DNA of 64,000 bases from Serratia sp. M24T3 (GTDB taxonomy: Bacteria; Pseudomonadota; Gammaproteobacteria; Enterobacterales; Enterobacteriaceae): assembly GCF_000257645.1 (NCBI RefSeq), contig NZ_AJHJ01000005.1, positions 124,001 to 188,000 on the forward strand, in the 5' to 3' direction. Below are positions 10,848-21,052 of this stretch, piece by piece; position 1 is the first letter of the stretch, and every line of letters begins with the position of its first letter. Made by a program: the position numbers and the translations under genes. The notes beneath the pieces were generated by a model. It did not search any database and was not told the origin of the DNA. It saw only the letters and a list, made by a program, of their open reading frames with translations.

Positions 10848-10890
10848 ATACTAAGATCCCATACTAACTTAGTCTCTAAGAATTATCTTA
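10848..10890 (-). promoter_or_regulatory. rprA promoter with RcsB-type box
   Basis: TAAGATAATTCTTA (10877-10890, read on the minus strand) is close to the RcsB box consensus TAAGATTATTCTTA. It ends about 35 bases upstream of the predicted RprA start, and TAGTAT at 10848-10853 sits at -10. This matches the known RcsB activation of rprA in E. coli. Confidence 0.75.
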
Positions 10891-11034
10891 ATAGGATGGT
10901 TCAAGTCACTCTGTCAGGAAGGTTTTTTAATTATTATGGCTGTATGTTGTTATATATAACGGATTAATTTATAGCTATAAAATTTAATTTGATAAAAATA
11001 TTTCAAGCTATGGGTTTTCGGATTTTTATTATTA
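10891..11034. other. AT-rich spacer, no feature seen
   Basis: Stretch between the RcsB-type box of rprA and the ydiK terminator. I see no ORF with a ribosome-binding site and no strong hairpin. Confidence 0.4.
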
Positions 11035-11069
11035 CTGCCCGCTTTGGCGATTTAATTACCAGCGGGCAG
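11035..11069 (-). terminator. ydiK terminator
   Basis: CTGCCCGC and GCGGGCAG form an 8-base stem; on the minus strand it runs into a T-rich tract (complement of the A/T run at 11021-11034), 17 bases beyond the ydiK stop. Confidence 0.85.
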
Positions 11070-11085
11070 GCTAAAAGAGAAAAAA

Positions 11086-12186
11086 TTACTCCCCAAGCAG
11101 CTTATTTACTTCCTCTAAATCCTCTTCAGGTTCAGGTGCTTCATTAACCCACAGAGAAATCAGACGATATGACACGGCTAACACGACAGGTCCAATAAAT
11201 AATCCAATCATGCCAAACGCCACTAACCCGCCGATAACGCCAGAAAGTATCAATAATATTGGCAGGTCTGCTCCCATGTGGATAAGCATTGGACGTAATA
11301 CGCTATCAAGCGAGGCAACTACGCAGCTCCAAACCAGCAAAACGGTAGCCCAGGTGTTATCACCGGTCCAATAGAGCCAAATGATGGCCGGTATCAGCAC
11401 CAATAGAGGACCAATCTGCGCCACGCAGCAGACAAACATCACCACGGTTAATAAAGTGGCATATTGAACGCCCACCACGGCCAAGCCAATTCCCCCAAGC
11501 ACCGATTGTACAATGGCGGTGACAACTACCCCCAGAGCCACGGCGCGAATAGCCTGACCGGCTAAAATTACGGCCGCATCGCCTCGCCCACCTGCCAGGC
11601 GAATGGCAAAATGACGAATGCCCATGCCGACGTGTTCACCACGGCTATAAAGCAGGGCGCTGAACAGCAACATTAAAGAACAGTGCAAGAAGAAGCGGCC
11701 AATATTGGCGGCCTGTGAAACGAACCAACTGGCAGTCTGGCCGACATAAGGTTGTACTTTTGCTGCCAGCGCACTGCCGCCGCTGTTAATCAATGTGTGC
11801 CATCCGTTATAGGTACTTTTGCCGACAAACGGTATTTCGCGCAGCCAGGCAAAGTCGGGCAGGTGAAGTTGAGAAGGATTGCTCGCCAGTCTGGCCAAGG
11901 GGGCACTGTTTTCAACTGCGCTGGAAATCAGTAAGGCAATCGGCAAGACAAACAGCAGGATCAATAGGAGCGTCATCACAATGACTGCCAGAATGCGTTT
12001 TCCCCATAATAAATTCTGCAGGCGAATCATTACCGGCCAAGTGGCAATGACTATCATCCCGGCCCAGGCAAAACCAAGTATAAAAGGCTTTACCACCCAT
12101 ATACTGGCAATAGTCATCAAGGCTATAAAAAGCACGCCAAACATGATTTGCGGCAAATCATAATTTTTGTTCGGGAGATTCATCAA
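11086..12186 (-). CDS. ydiK: AI-2E family transporter YdiK
   Basis: Polytopic inner-membrane protein of the UPF0118/AI-2E family (366 residues, about 7-8 hydrophobic segments). Substrate is not established; other family members export autoinducer-2 or other molecules. It follows E. coli YdiK closely, for instance PFILGFAWAGMIVIATWP (about 34), ALGVVVTAIVQSVLGGIGLA (about 218) and IRPMLIHMGADLP-like RPMLIHMGADLPILLILSGV (about 299). It is divergent from ydiJ, as in E. coli, and upstream of rprA on the same strand. Confidence 0.93.
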   Translation of the reverse strand: MMNLPNKNYDLPQIMFGVLFIALMTIASIWVVKPFILGFAWAGMIVIATWPVMIRLQNLLWGKRILAVIVMTLLLILLFVLPIALLISSAVENSAPLARLASNPSQLHLPDFAWLREIPFVGKSTYNGWHTLINSGGSALAAKVQPYVGQTASWFVSQAANIGRFFLHCSLMLLFSALLYSRGEHVGMGIRHFAIRLAGGRGDAAVILAGQAIRAVALGVVVTAIVQSVLGGIGLAVVGVQYATLLTVVMFVCCVAQIGPLLVLIPAIIWLYWTGDNTWATVLLVWSCVVASLDSVLRPMLIHMGADLPILLILSGVIGGLVAFGMIGLFIGPVVLAVSYRLISLWVNEAPEPEEDLEEVNKLLGE

Positions 12187-12461
12187 TCATTCATTCTCGT
12201 ATAAGAAAGCAAAGCAACATGGCCTGATTCAGGCATCAAAAGTTCCTTCTAAGCATGAGGTATTAGCCGAAAATTTCCTATAGGAGCAATGGAATTTTAA
12301 TTGCACTACGTGCCAAAGTTTATGTTTTATGACAAGCAGACGGAGCGCAGGAAAACGAAGTATGTTAGTTTTTAGGTTGCTTTAGACAGGGTGGATGCGT
12401 TTTACGGATCCAGCGGCCGCCTACAGGCCTGCAAACAACAACAAAGACAGAGTCGTAATCA

Positions 12462-15400
12462 ATGATCCCACAAATTTCTCAGGCACCCGGAGTCATTCAG
12501 CTGGTGCTCGACTTTTTGGAAGCGTTAAAGAAAGACGGTTTCACGGGCGACATGGCAACAAGCTACGCCGATCGTCTAACTATGGCGACTGACAACAGTG
12601 TTTACCAGCTTTTACCTGATGCCGTATTATTCCCGCGAGCCACCTCTGATGTTGCATTACTGGCAAGATTGGCCGGTCAGGAAAGATTCAAATCTCTGGT
12701 CTTTACTCCGCGCGGTGGTGGCACAGGAACGAATGGCCAGTCGCTTAATCGCGGGATAGTCGTTGATATGTCGCGACATATGAACCGCATTCTCGATATC
12801 GATACTGATGCTGGCTGGGTCAAAGTCGAAGCCGGCGTTATTAAAGACCAGCTTAACGACTTCCTGCGGCCGCTGGGGTATTTCTTCTCGCCAGAATTAT
12901 CGACCAGTAACCGCGCAACCCTTGGCGGTATGATTAACACTGACGCCTCTGGGCAAGGTTCTCTGGTTTATGGCAAAACTTCCGATCACGTGTTGGGTAT
13001 TCGCGCAGTGGTGTTGGGCGGCGAGCTGCTGGACACCAAGGCGATCCCGACAGGGCTTGCAGAACAGCTGGGGGAAGAGAACTCCATTATCGGACAAATT
13101 TATCGCACCGTGCTGGAAAGCTGTCGCGATAATCGCCAATTAGTGATTGACAAGTTCCCTAAACTCAACCGTTTCCTCACCGGTTATGACCTGCGCCACG
13201 TGCTTAGCGACGATCTCAATACTTTCGATTTAACCCGCATCCTGACCGGTTCCGAAGGGACATTAGCCTTTATAACCGAAGCGCGTCTGAATATTACACC
13301 AATCCCTAAAGTCAGACGTTTGGTCAATATAAAGTACGATTCGTTTAACTCGGCATTACGCAATGCGCCTTTGATGGTCGAAGCGAAAGCGCTGTCGGTA
13401 GAAACTGTCGATTCCAAGGTGCTAAATCTGGCGCGTGAAGACATCGTTTGGCACACCGTCAGTGAATACATTAACGACGTGCCAGGCAAAGACATGCAAG
13501 GGCTGAATATTGTCGAGTTTGCCGGTGATGATCAGGCTTTGATCGAAAAGCAGGTCGAATCTTTGTGCGAGCGCCTTGATGGCTTGATACACGAAGAGCA
13601 GGGCGGGGTAATTGGCTATCAGATTTGTGCTGACCTCGGCGGCATTGAACGTATCTATAATATGCGCAAGAAATCCGTTGGCCTGTTGGGTAATACCAAA
13701 GGCGCGGCAAAACCGTTGCCGTTTGCCGAAGATACCTGCGTGCCACCAGAGCATCTCGCCGACTATATTGTTGAGTTTCGCGCACTGCTTGATAGCCATA
13801 ATCTCAGCTATGGCATGTTCGGCCACGTTGATGCTGGCGTTTTACATGTGCGCCCCGCGCTGGACATGTGTGACCCGCAACAGGAGATGCTGCTGAAGAA
13901 AATTTCCGATGAAGTTGTTGCTTTGACAGCGAAATACGGCGGATTGCTTTGGGGCGAGCATGGTAAAGGTTTCCGCGCCGAATACAGTCCGGCTTTCTTT
14001 GGTGAGACCTTGTTCCACGAGCTGCGTCGCATTAAAACCGCTTTTGATCCGGCAAACCGCCTTAATCCAGGTAAGATTTGTTCTGCACTCGACAGCGACG
14101 AGCCGATGATGAAGGTGGATGCTGCCAAGCGCGGCACCCTCGATCGTCGAATTCCGGTTGAAGTTCGCACCGCGTTTCGTGGCGCAATGGAGTGTAACGG
14201 TAACGGGCTATGCTTTAACTTTGATGTCAAAAGCCCGATGTGCCCGTCTTTTAAAATTACTGGCAGTCGCATTCATTCACCAAAAGGCCGTGCCGGAATG
14301 GTACGCGAATGGCTGAGATTACTTTCAGAGCAGGGCGTCGAACCTTTGGCGCTGGAGCAGGCGTTGCCGCAACAGGCGATGAGCTTCAGAACCCTGATTG
14401 AGAAAACGCGGAACAGCTGGTATGCCAGCAAAGGCGAGTACGATTTCTCACATGAAGTGAAAGACGCGATGTCGGGCTGTCTGGCCTGTAAGGCCTGTTC
14501 CACACAGTGTCCGATAAAAATTGATGTTCCCGGCTTCCGTTCGCGTTTCTTGCAGCTTTATCACACCCGCTATCTGCGCCCTGCCAGCGATTATGTTGTT
14601 GCCAGTGTCGAAAGCTATGCTCCGCTGATGTCACGCGCGCCAAAAGTGTTTAATTTCTTCTTTAAACAGCCTTGGGTGCGCGAGCTGAGCCGCAAAAGCG
14701 TTGGCATGGTGGATTTGCCGTTGCTGTCTTCCCCGTCTTTGCGTGAGCAACTTTCAGGGCACAGTGCCGCAACTATGACGCTGGAACAGCTTGAGAGCAT
14801 TGCTCCGGCGGATCGCAGTCAGTACGTGTTAATCGTACAAGATCCGTTTACCAGCTATTACGATGCAAAAGTAGTGGCTGATTTCGTGCGGTTGGTCGAG
14901 AAGTTCAACCTCAAACCGGTGTTGCTGCCGTTTTCGCCAAACGGTAAAGCTCAGCATGTCAAAGGCTTCCTGCAACGTTTTGCTAATACCGCGAAAAAGA
15001 CCTCTCTGTTTCTGAATCGGGTTTCACAGCTTGGCATGCCAATGGTCGGCGTTGATCCTGCGCTGGTTCTTTGTTATCGCGATGAATATAAAGAAATTCT
15101 TGGCGAGTCGCGCGGTTCTTTCCAGGTGCAGCTAGTTCATGAATGGTTGATAACTTTGCTGGCCGACAAACCGGAGATGCAGCAGAGCGGCGAATCCTGG
15201 TATCTGTTTGGACACTGTACGGAAAGCACCGCGCTGCCGACCAGCGGCAAACAGTGGGGCGACATCTTTGCTCGCTTTGGCGCAAAACTGGAGAGCGTCA
15301 GCGTCGGTTGCTGTGGGATGGCAGGAACTTATGGTCATGAAGCGAAAAATATTCAGAACTCATTGGGCATTTATGAGCTTTCCTGGCATCAGTCTTTGCA

Positions 15401-15515
15401 ACGCCTTCCACGCCAACGCTGTCTGGCAACCGGTTATTCCTGCCGCAGTCAGGTCAAACGTATTGAAGGTAATGGATTGCGTCACCCGCTGCAGGCATTG
15501 GTTGAACTGATTTAA
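12462..15515 (+). CDS. ydiJ: FAD/Fe-S oxidoreductase YdiJ (D-2-hydroxyacid dehydrogenase)
   Basis: Large flavoprotein with a fused iron-sulfur domain; the E. coli homologue has been described as a D-2-hydroxyglutarate dehydrogenase (family knowledge). Of 1017 residues, the N-terminal half is a VAO/GlcD-type FAD domain ([15 protein letters not shown] near 84; [15 protein letters not shown] near 454) and the C-terminal part carries a ferredoxin-like cluster motif [12 protein letters not shown] near 671 and a CCG-type motif [13 protein letters not shown] near 949. The start MIPQISQ gives a length almost identical to the 1018-residue E. coli protein. menI follows after 25 bases, probably co-transcribed. 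Confidence 0.95.
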   Translation: MIPQISQAPGVIQLVLDFLEALKKDGFTGDMATSYADRLTMATDNSVYQLLPDAVLFPRATSDVALLARLAGQERFKSLVFTPRGGGTGTNGQSLNRGIVVDMSRHMNRILDIDTDAGWVKVEAGVIKDQLNDFLRPLGYFFSPELSTSNRATLGGMINTDASGQGSLVYGKTSDHVLGIRAVVLGGELLDTKAIPTGLAEQLGEENSIIGQIYRTVLESCRDNRQLVIDKFPKLNRFLTGYDLRHVLSDDLNTFDLTRILTGSEGTLAFITEARLNITPIPKVRRLVNIKYDSFNSALRNAPLMVEAKALSVETVDSKVLNLAREDIVWHTVSEYINDVPGKDMQGLNIVEFAGDDQALIEKQVESLCERLDGLIHEEQGGVIGYQICADLGGIERIYNMRKKSVGLLGNTKGAAKPLPFAEDTCVPPEHLADYIVEFRALLDSHNLSYGMFGHVDAGVLHVRPALDMCDPQQEMLLKKISDEVVALTAKYGGLLWGEHGKGFRAEYSPAFFGETLFHELRRIKTAFDPANRLNPGKICSALDSDEPMMKVDAAKRGTLDRRIPVEVRTAFRGAMECNGNGLCFNFDVKSPMCPSFKITGSRIHSPKGRAGMVREWLRLLSEQGVEPLALEQALPQQAMSFRTLIEKTRNSWYASKGEYDFSHEVKDAMSGCLACKACSTQCPIKIDVPGFRSRFLQLYHTRYLRPASDYVVASVESYAPLMSRAPKVFNFFFKQPWVRELSRKSVGMVDLPLLSSPSLREQLSGHSAATMTLEQLESIAPADRSQYVLIVQDPFTSYYDAKVVADFVRLVEKFNLKPVLLPFSPNGKAQHVKGFLQRFANTAKKTSLFLNRVSQLGMPMVGVDPALVLCYRDEYKEILGESRGSFQVQLVHEWLITLLADKPEMQQSGESWYLFGHCTESTALPTSGKQWGDIFARFGAKLESVSVGCCGMAGTYGHEAKNIQNSLGIYELSWHQSLQRLPRQRCLATGYSCRSQVKRIEGNGLRHPLQALVELI

Positions 15516-15540
15516 TTTTACCAGAACAGGGGAGATTACC

Positions 15541-15960
15541 GTGGCACTCTGGAAACGCGAAACCACACTCGATGAACTCAATAAAACCAGCCAGGGATGC
15601 ATGGTTGGACATATTGGCATCGAGTTTACCTTGCTGGCCGATGACCGGCTGGAGGCGACTATGCCAGTCGACTCACGTACCACACAGCCTTTCAAGCTAT
15701 TGCACGGTGGCGCATCGGTGGTGTTGGCTGAATCTCTTGGCTCAATGGCGGGATATTTATGCACTCACGGTGACCAGCAAATCGTCGGTATCGAGGTAAA
15801 TGCCAATCATCTTAAAGCCGCACACAGTGGTTATGTGACCGGAGTTTGCCGCCCCTTACACGTTGGACGACGTAATCAGGTATGGGAAATCAAAATATTC
15901 GATGAAAATGAGCAGCTTTGCTGTATTTCCCGGTTGACCACAGCGGTTATCGAACTTTAG
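15541..15960 (+). CDS. menI: 1,4-dihydroxy-2-naphthoyl-CoA hydrolase MenI (YdiI)
   Basis: Hot-dog-fold thioesterase that releases 1,4-dihydroxy-2-naphthoate in menaquinone synthesis. 139 residues; [19 protein letters not shown] (about 54-72) holds the active-site acidic residue of the 4HBT family. It starts at GTG (15541) preceded by AGGGGAGA at a good distance; a GTG start should be kept in mind by annotators. Situated 25 bases after ydiJ. Confidence 0.93.
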   Translation: MALWKRETTLDELNKTSQGCMVGHIGIEFTLLADDRLEATMPVDSRTTQPFKLLHGGASVVLAESLGSMAGYLCTHGDQQIVGIEVNANHLKAAHSGYVTGVCRPLHVGRRNQVWEIKIFDENEQLCCISRLTTAVIEL

Positions 15961-15989
15961 AAGTGTTTTAGTGCTAAAATAATAACCAG

Positions 15990-16025
15990 GGGTGAAGGAA
16001 GTAAAGGCCTTCACCCTTATTGTTT
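15990..16025 (+). terminator. ydiJ-menI terminator
   Basis: GGGTGAAGG and CCTTCACCC (9-base stem) followed by TTATTGTTT, 30 bases after the menI stop. Confidence 0.8.
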
Positions 16026-16112
16026 ATAAGGTTAATTGTTTATTTGTAATATCCACAAATAACCGCAGAGGTTATTTCAATTAGATTCATATAAATAATA
16101 ACCTGATAAACA

Positions 16113-16140
16113 ATAAGCCTATTCCTATGGGGAGGCTTAT
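16113..16140 (-). terminator. Hairpin after the 134-residue gene
   Basis: ATAAGCCT and AGGCTTAT, 8-base arms with a 12-base loop, start 7 bases past the stop of the minus-strand gene; followed on that strand by a loose T-rich run (TGTTTATC). Confidence 0.5.
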
Positions 16141-16147
16141 ATGTCTC

Positions 16148-16552
16148 TCATAGTTGAAAGGGAACTCGCTTAACAAAGTCAGTTTGAAAGGCTGTGGCTT
16201 TTTCCCAGATGCCTAACATGGCATAATACTGGCAAATCAGCTTTAAGGTGTGACGGGCGAATTGATAGCTTTGTACGTGAAACAAATCATTGCGTTCTGG
16301 GTTATTAATTTCAAAAATCAAGCGGTTATGTAGTTTACTCAGCGCGTGAAGATAGCTGTGATCGTCGCCATTTTGCAGGCAGAGATTTGCCATGTCCAGG
16401 CACAGGCTGTTGTAGCTTTTTAGCTGACTAATATCGGCTTCAGGCCTGTTTAATGCCGCGTCAGCTAAATAAAAGTCAACGGTAGCATCGCGTACACTGA
16501 ATTTATATTCGTCGATTTTAGATTGAAGCCATGCATTTACCGAGTGAGCCAT
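16148..16552 (-). CDS. Unrecognised 134-residue protein behind a Fur-type box
   Basis: I do not recognise this protein. It is soluble-looking and mostly helical, with no signal peptide, no transmembrane segment and no cysteine-pair metal motif; scattered Cys, His and aromatic residues occur (SLCLDMANLCLQNGDDHSY, HTLKLICQYYAMLG). The ATG at 16552 is chosen because GGA lies 8 bases upstream; an in-frame GTG at 16558 is too close to that site. A perfect Fur-type inverted repeat lies about 20 bases upstream, so it is probably iron-repressed, and its divergent neighbour is sufA. A role in iron limitation or heme/Fe-S handling is inference from position only. E. coli has the unrelated short ydiH here. 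Confidence 0.75.
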   Translation of the reverse strand: MAHSVNAWLQSKIDEYKFSVRDATVDFYLADAALNRPEADISQLKSYNSLCLDMANLCLQNGDDHSYLHALSKLHNRLIFEINNPERNDLFHVQSYQFARHTLKLICQYYAMLGIWEKATAFQTDFVKRVPFQL

Positions 16553-16570
16553 GAGCACATTCCGATTTGA

Positions 16571-16587
16571 ATGATAACTATTATCAT
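16571..16587. promoter_or_regulatory. Fur-type box
   Basis: ATGATAA-CTA-TTATCAT is a perfect 7-3-7 inverted repeat of the Fur type. It starts 19 bases before the ATG of the 134-residue minus-strand gene and lies about 425 bases from sufA on the other side, so it mainly controls the former. Confidence 0.75.
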
Positions 16588-17010
16588 AATTAAATTAATA
16601 ATATTGGCAAAATTGCCACGAATCAATGTTTTCTGAGAGATTTTTTATCCCTGTTATTTGTAGGGCTATGAGGCAAAAAGAGCCTTATTTGGCGATAGGG
16701 CAGGGGAAATACATAAATAGGTATTTCCGATGAATGTTTTGTCGTAGTAAAACATATTGGTAAAAATGCCTGCAAGAAGTCGAAAGTTAGCGCTTTTTAA
16801 CAAAAAATTGACAACTTATTCAATTAGTTGATGAGGTGCCTTTTAATAGGCCTAAAATGGCGGCATCTCAGTTATGGACGTGTAGACAGCAGTTTGTCGT
16901 CCAATATCGCTATACCCTCTTAAAACAAGAGGTTGAAGTGATAGATGTAATCACTAAAATAGAGACCATAGGGTTGTCTATTAATAACCAGTTATTTACG
17001 AGGTAGACAT
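16588..17010. promoter_or_regulatory. suf operon upstream region
   Basis: This 423-base region precedes sufA. It holds a perfect 8-base-arm inverted repeat GGAAATAC-N8-GTATTTCC (16705-16728), an inverted repeat CCTCTT-N5-AAGAGG (about 16916-16932), and a plausible sigma-70 promoter TTGAAG-N16-TAAAAT (16933-16960). Around 16965-16990 the complementary strand carries an ACAACCC element reminiscent of one half of an IscR type-2 site. E. coli suf is controlled by IscR, OxyR, IHF and Fur; I cannot assign these elements with certainty. Confidence 0.4.
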
Positions 17011-17382
17011 ATGCAAACTGAAAATGTCGGCACGTTCTCACTTGATGACAACGTATGGCAAGGTGTGACGCTGACTGATTCCGCTGCCAGGCAGGTCAAG
17101 ACATTAGTGACTCAGGACCCGGAAGTGAAAGGGTTGCAGCTTTCAGTTAAGCAGTCCGGCTGCGCCGGTTTTGCCTATGTGCTTGATTTAACAAAGAAAC
17201 CAGCCAGCGATGACTTGGTCTTTGAGCGCGATGGCGCACAGATTTTCATTCCGCTGAAAGCCATGCCTTTCATCGATGGAACTGAAGTTGATTTTGTCCG
17301 TGAAGGACTGAACCAGATCTTCAAGTTCAACAATCCAAAAGCTCAGCATGCCTGCGGGTGTGGCGAAAGTTTTGGCCTGTAA
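17011..17382 (+). CDS. sufA: Fe-S cluster carrier/assembly protein SufA
   Basis: A-type carrier that accepts clusters from SufBCD and passes them to target apoproteins. 123 residues with the three conserved cysteines: VKQSGCAGFAY (about 51) and the C-terminal HACGCGESFGL. ATG 17011 follows an ACGAGGT ribosome-binding site. First gene of sufABCDSE; sufB follows after 30 bases. Confidence 0.96.
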   Translation: MQTENVGTFSLDDNVWQGVTLTDSAARQVKTLVTQDPEVKGLQLSVKQSGCAGFAYVLDLTKKPASDDLVFERDGAQIFIPLKAMPFIDGTEVDFVREGLNQIFKFNNPKAQHACGCGESFGL

Positions 17383-17412
17383 TTTTCATGTAATCAAAGC
17401 GATGTAACTATT

Positions 17413-18933
17413 ATGTCAAGAAGCAACGTAGAAGTTCCAGACAACGTGCAGTCTTGGGCTGGCGAAAAAAATAACTACAAAGAAGGTTTTTTCACCGCGC
17501 TTGAAACCGATGAACTCGCATCCGGCATCAACGAAGATGTCGTCCGTGCCATTTCCGCTAAGCGTGATGAGCCAGAGTGGATGCTTGAGTTCCGTCTGAA
17601 GGCTTTCCGTGCTTGGCTCAAAATGGATGAACCACACTGGCTTAAAGGCAAGTACACGCCTCTGGATTATCAGGATTACAGCTACTATTCTGCGCCTTCC
17701 TGTGGCAGCTGTGATGATGCCTGCGGATCTCAACCAGGAGCGACTCAGCAGTCTACTGCCGATGCATTGGCAATGCCTGCGCTCGATAAAAACTACCTGA
17801 CCAGTGAAGTTGAAAAAGCCTTTGACCAGCTAGGTATCCCGGTACGTGAAGGCAAAGAAGTGGCGGTTGATGCCATTTTTGACTCCGTTTCGGTTTCTAC
17901 AACCTATCGTGACAAGCTGGCGGAATCGGGTGTTATTTTCTGTTCGTTTGGTGAAGCCATTCACGACTATCCAGAGCTGGTTCAACAGTACCTTGGTACC
18001 GTAGTTCCGCCAGAAGATAACTTCTTCGCAGCGTTGAACGCGGCGGTTGCCTCTGACGGCACCTTTGTGTACATCCCGAAAGGCGTTCGCTGCCCGATGG
18101 AGCTGTCCACTTATTTCCGTATCAACGCGGCAAAAACCGGTCAGTTCGAACGTACCATTCTGATTGCCGATGAAGGCAGCTACGTGAGCTACATCGAAGG
18201 CTGTTCCGCTCCCGTACGTGACACCTATCAGCTGCACGCCGCGGTGGTTGAAGTCATTATCCTCAAAGATGCAGAAGTGAAATATTCCACCGTACAAAAC
18301 TGGTTCTCAGGCAGTGAAGAGAGCAGCGGCGGTATTCTGAACTTCGTGACCAAACGCGCTATCTGCGAAGGGTCTGGCTCCAAAATGTCCTGGACCCAGT
18401 CTGAAACCGGCTCGGCGATTACCTGGAAGTATCCGAGCGTTATCCTCAAAGGTGATAACTCTGTGGGTGAATTCTTCTCTGTAGCGTTGACCAGCGGTAA
18501 GCAGCAGGCGGATACCGGCACCAAAATGATTCACATTGGTAAAAATACCAAGTCGACCATCATTGCCAAAGGTATCTCTGCCGGGCGCAGTCAAAACAGT
18601 TATCGCGGCCTGGTGAAAATTCTGCCATCCGCCGAGAATGCCCGTAACTTCACCCAATGTGACTCCATGCTGATTGGTGCAGAATGCGGTGCACACACTT
18701 TCCCGTATATCGAAGTGCGCAACAACTCTGCCCAGCTGGAACACGAAGCGACAACCTCGAAAATCGGTGAAGATCAGCTGTTCTACTGCCTGCAACGCGG
18801 GATCAGCGAAGACGATGCTATCTCAATGATCGTCAATGGTTTCTGTAAAGATGTCTTCTCAGAGCTGCCACTGGAATTCGCAGTTGAAGCGCAGAAGCTG
18901 CTGGCCATCAGTCTGGAACACAGTGTGGGTTAA
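17413..18933 (+). CDS. sufB: Fe-S scaffold subunit SufB
   Basis: Scaffold subunit of the SufBC2D complex on which the Fe-S cluster is built. 506 residues. Recognisable are [18 protein letters not shown] (about 94-111, a cysteine-rich segment), [14 protein letters not shown] with the following [20 protein letters not shown] (the beta-helix core), and [20 protein letters not shown] near residue 416 with the catalytic cysteine region. There is a 96-base gap to sufC. Confidence 0.97.
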   Translation: MSRSNVEVPDNVQSWAGEKNNYKEGFFTALETDELASGINEDVVRAISAKRDEPEWMLEFRLKAFRAWLKMDEPHWLKGKYTPLDYQDYSYYSAPSCGSCDDACGSQPGATQQSTADALAMPALDKNYLTSEVEKAFDQLGIPVREGKEVAVDAIFDSVSVSTTYRDKLAESGVIFCSFGEAIHDYPELVQQYLGTVVPPEDNFFAALNAAVASDGTFVYIPKGVRCPMELSTYFRINAAKTGQFERTILIADEGSYVSYIEGCSAPVRDTYQLHAAVVEVIILKDAEVKYSTVQNWFSGSEESSGGILNFVTKRAICEGSGSKMSWTQSETGSAITWKYPSVILKGDNSVGEFFSVALTSGKQQADTGTKMIHIGKNTKSTIIAKGISAGRSQNSYRGLVKILPSAENARNFTQCDSMLIGAECGAHTFPYIEVRNNSAQLEHEATTSKIGEDQLFYCLQRGISEDDAISMIVNGFCKDVFSELPLEFAVEAQKLLAISLEHSVG

Positions 18934-19029
18934 AAACCTTTCCGTAGTTAAGGTTATATAAATCCTGTACTTGAAGAACAACAGAATTAGTAGAAACACG
19001 AGCGCACAGACGCACAATCAAGGATACAC

Positions 19030-19776
19030 ATGTTAAGCATTAAGAATTTGAAGGTCCGTGTTGAAGAAAAGGAAATTCTTAAAGGGCTCGATCTCGAGAT
19101 CAAGCCTGGGGAAGTGCACGCGATTATGGGACCAAACGGTTCGGGTAAAAGTACACTTTCCGCTACACTTGCTGGCCGTGAAGATTATGAAGTGACTGAC
19201 GGTACTGTCGAGTTCAACGGTAAAGATCTTCTGGAGCTGGATCCTGAAGACCGCGCTGGCGAAGGCGTATTTATGGCGTTTCAATACCCGGTTGAAATCC
19301 CTGGCGTCACCAACAACTTTTTCCTGCAAACTGCGGTAAACGCAGTGCGTAAATATCGTGAACAGCCTCCGATGGACCGTTTTGATTTCGCCGATTTCAT
19401 GGACGAAAAAATCGAGTTGCTGAAAATGCCTGCCGACTTGCTTACTCGTTCTGTGAACGTTGGCTTCTCCGGTGGTGAGAAAAAGCGTAACGATATTCTG
19501 CAGATGGCGGCTCTGGAGCCAAGCCTGTGTATTCTGGATGAAACAGACTCCGGTCTGGACATCGATGCTTTGAAAACCGTTGCCAACGGCGTTAACGCTC
19601 TGCGCGATGGCAAACGTGCATTTATCATTGTGACCCACTACCAGCGTATTCTCGACTATATCAAACCTGATTTCGTCCATGTGCTGTCTCAGGGCCGCAT
19701 CGTAAAATCTGGCGATTTCAGTTTGGTTAAACAGTTAGAGGAGCAGGGCTATGGCTGGCTTACCGACGAAGAGTAA
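19030..19776 (+). CDS. sufC: Suf ABC-type ATPase SufC
   Basis: ATPase that drives the conformational changes of SufBC2D. 248 residues with Walker A GPNGSGKST (about 34), the Suf-type signature FSGGEKKRNDI (about 149) and Walker B LCILDETDSGLD (about 170). The gene ends 26 bases inside sufD, implying translational coupling and stoichiometric synthesis. Confidence 0.97.
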   Translation: MLSIKNLKVRVEEKEILKGLDLEIKPGEVHAIMGPNGSGKSTLSATLAGREDYEVTDGTVEFNGKDLLELDPEDRAGEGVFMAFQYPVEIPGVTNNFFLQTAVNAVRKYREQPPMDRFDFADFMDEKIELLKMPADLLTRSVNVGFSGGEKKRNDILQMAALEPSLCILDETDSGLDIDALKTVANGVNALRDGKRAFIIVTHYQRILDYIKPDFVHVLSQGRIVKSGDFSLVKQLEEQGYGWLTDEE

Positions 19777-21052
19777 TGCACCCGCAGCCGGTAGCTCGCA
19801 TGCTATGCAGCAGTTTTACCGTCTGTTTGAAAGCCTGGGTGGCGAGCAGTCTTCCCATGCCCACAACCACTGGCAGCAAGTTTTGCGCCTCGGTTTTCCG
19901 CATGCGAAAATGGAAGACTGGAAATACACACCGGTTGCTCCGTTATTAGGCAATCAGTTCTTCTTACCGGAAGAACAGGACCTGTCCGCCGAGGCTCTGA
20001 AAGAGCTGGCATTGCCGATTGATGCCTATCGACTGGTGTTTATTGACGGACGTTTCAGCCCGCAGCTGAGTGACTCTGCTACTGGCGATTTCGAGATTGA
20101 AAAGCTGACACCGGCTATTCAGCAAACGCTTCCAGAAGCTATCGAATCAGAAGTTTTCCTGCATCTGACCGAAAGTCTGGCCCAGCACGGTCTTAAGATC
20201 CGCCTGCCGAAAGGCAAGCAGGCCGAGAAGGCGCTATATTTGCTGCACATCAGCAGCGGTCGCGATAAGTCTCGTGAAATCAATACCGTACATCACCGTT
20301 ATCATCTTGAAATTGAGAGCGGTGCCAACGCTGAAGTTATTGAGCATTACGTTAGCCTGAACGAGCTGGGGCATTTTACCGGTGCACGTTTGACGGCGAA
20401 CATTGGCGATAACGCCACACTAAGCCACTACAAGCTGTCATTCGAAAGTCAGGCAAGTTATCACTTTGCCCACAATGACCTGACTATCGGTCGTGATGCC
20501 AATGTGACCAGCAACAGCTTCCTGTTGGGCGCCGGGCTAACTCGTCATCACACCAGTGCTCGTCACAATGGTGAAGGCAGTAACCTGAACATGAACAGCC
20601 TGCTGCTGCCAATGGATTCAGAACTGGCTGACACCCGTACTTATCTCGAGCACAACAAAGGCTATTGCAACAGTCATCAGTTGCACAAGGTTATCGTTAA
20701 CGATAAAGCCAAAGCGGTGTTCAACGGTATGATTTACGTCGCGAAAGACGCAATCAAGACCGATGGCAAGATGACTAACAACAATTTGCTGCTCAGTGAC
20801 AAGGCAGAAGTTGACACCAAGCCGCAGCTGGTTATCTGGGCTGACGATGTCAAATGCGGTCACGGTGCGACTATCGGTCGTATGGATGAAGAGCAACTGT
20901 TCTATCTGCGCGCCCGTGGGATTAACGCTTTTGACGCACGTAACATGATCATTTTCGCTTTTGCTGCAGAACTTACAGAAGCGATTGAAAATGAAACATT
21001 GCGCAAAATCGTCATTGCACGCATTGCAGGCCGATTGAATCGAGGTGAGTAA
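19751..21052 (+). CDS. sufD: Fe-S assembly subunit SufD
   Basis: SufB paralogue and third member of SufBC2D, needed for iron acquisition by the complex. 433 residues beginning MAGLPTKSN as in E. coli SufD, with the WKYTPV motif near residue 57 and the C-terminal core [20 protein letters not shown] containing the functional His. ATG 19751 overlaps sufC by 26 bases and has GGAG about 8 bases upstream. The stop overlaps the sufS start (TAATG). Confidence 0.96.
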   Translation: MAGLPTKSNAPAAGSSHAMQQFYRLFESLGGEQSSHAHNHWQQVLRLGFPHAKMEDWKYTPVAPLLGNQFFLPEEQDLSAEALKELALPIDAYRLVFIDGRFSPQLSDSATGDFEIEKLTPAIQQTLPEAIESEVFLHLTESLAQHGLKIRLPKGKQAEKALYLLHISSGRDKSREINTVHHRYHLEIESGANAEVIEHYVSLNELGHFTGARLTANIGDNATLSHYKLSFESQASYHFAHNDLTIGRDANVTSNSFLLGAGLTRHHTSARHNGEGSNLNMNSLLLPMDSELADTRTYLEHNKGYCNSHQLHKVIVNDKAKAVFNGMIYVAKDAIKTDGKMTNNNLLLSDKAEVDTKPQLVIWADDVKCGHGATIGRMDEEQLFYLRARGINAFDARNMIIFAFAAELTEAIENETLRKIVIARIAGRLNRGE

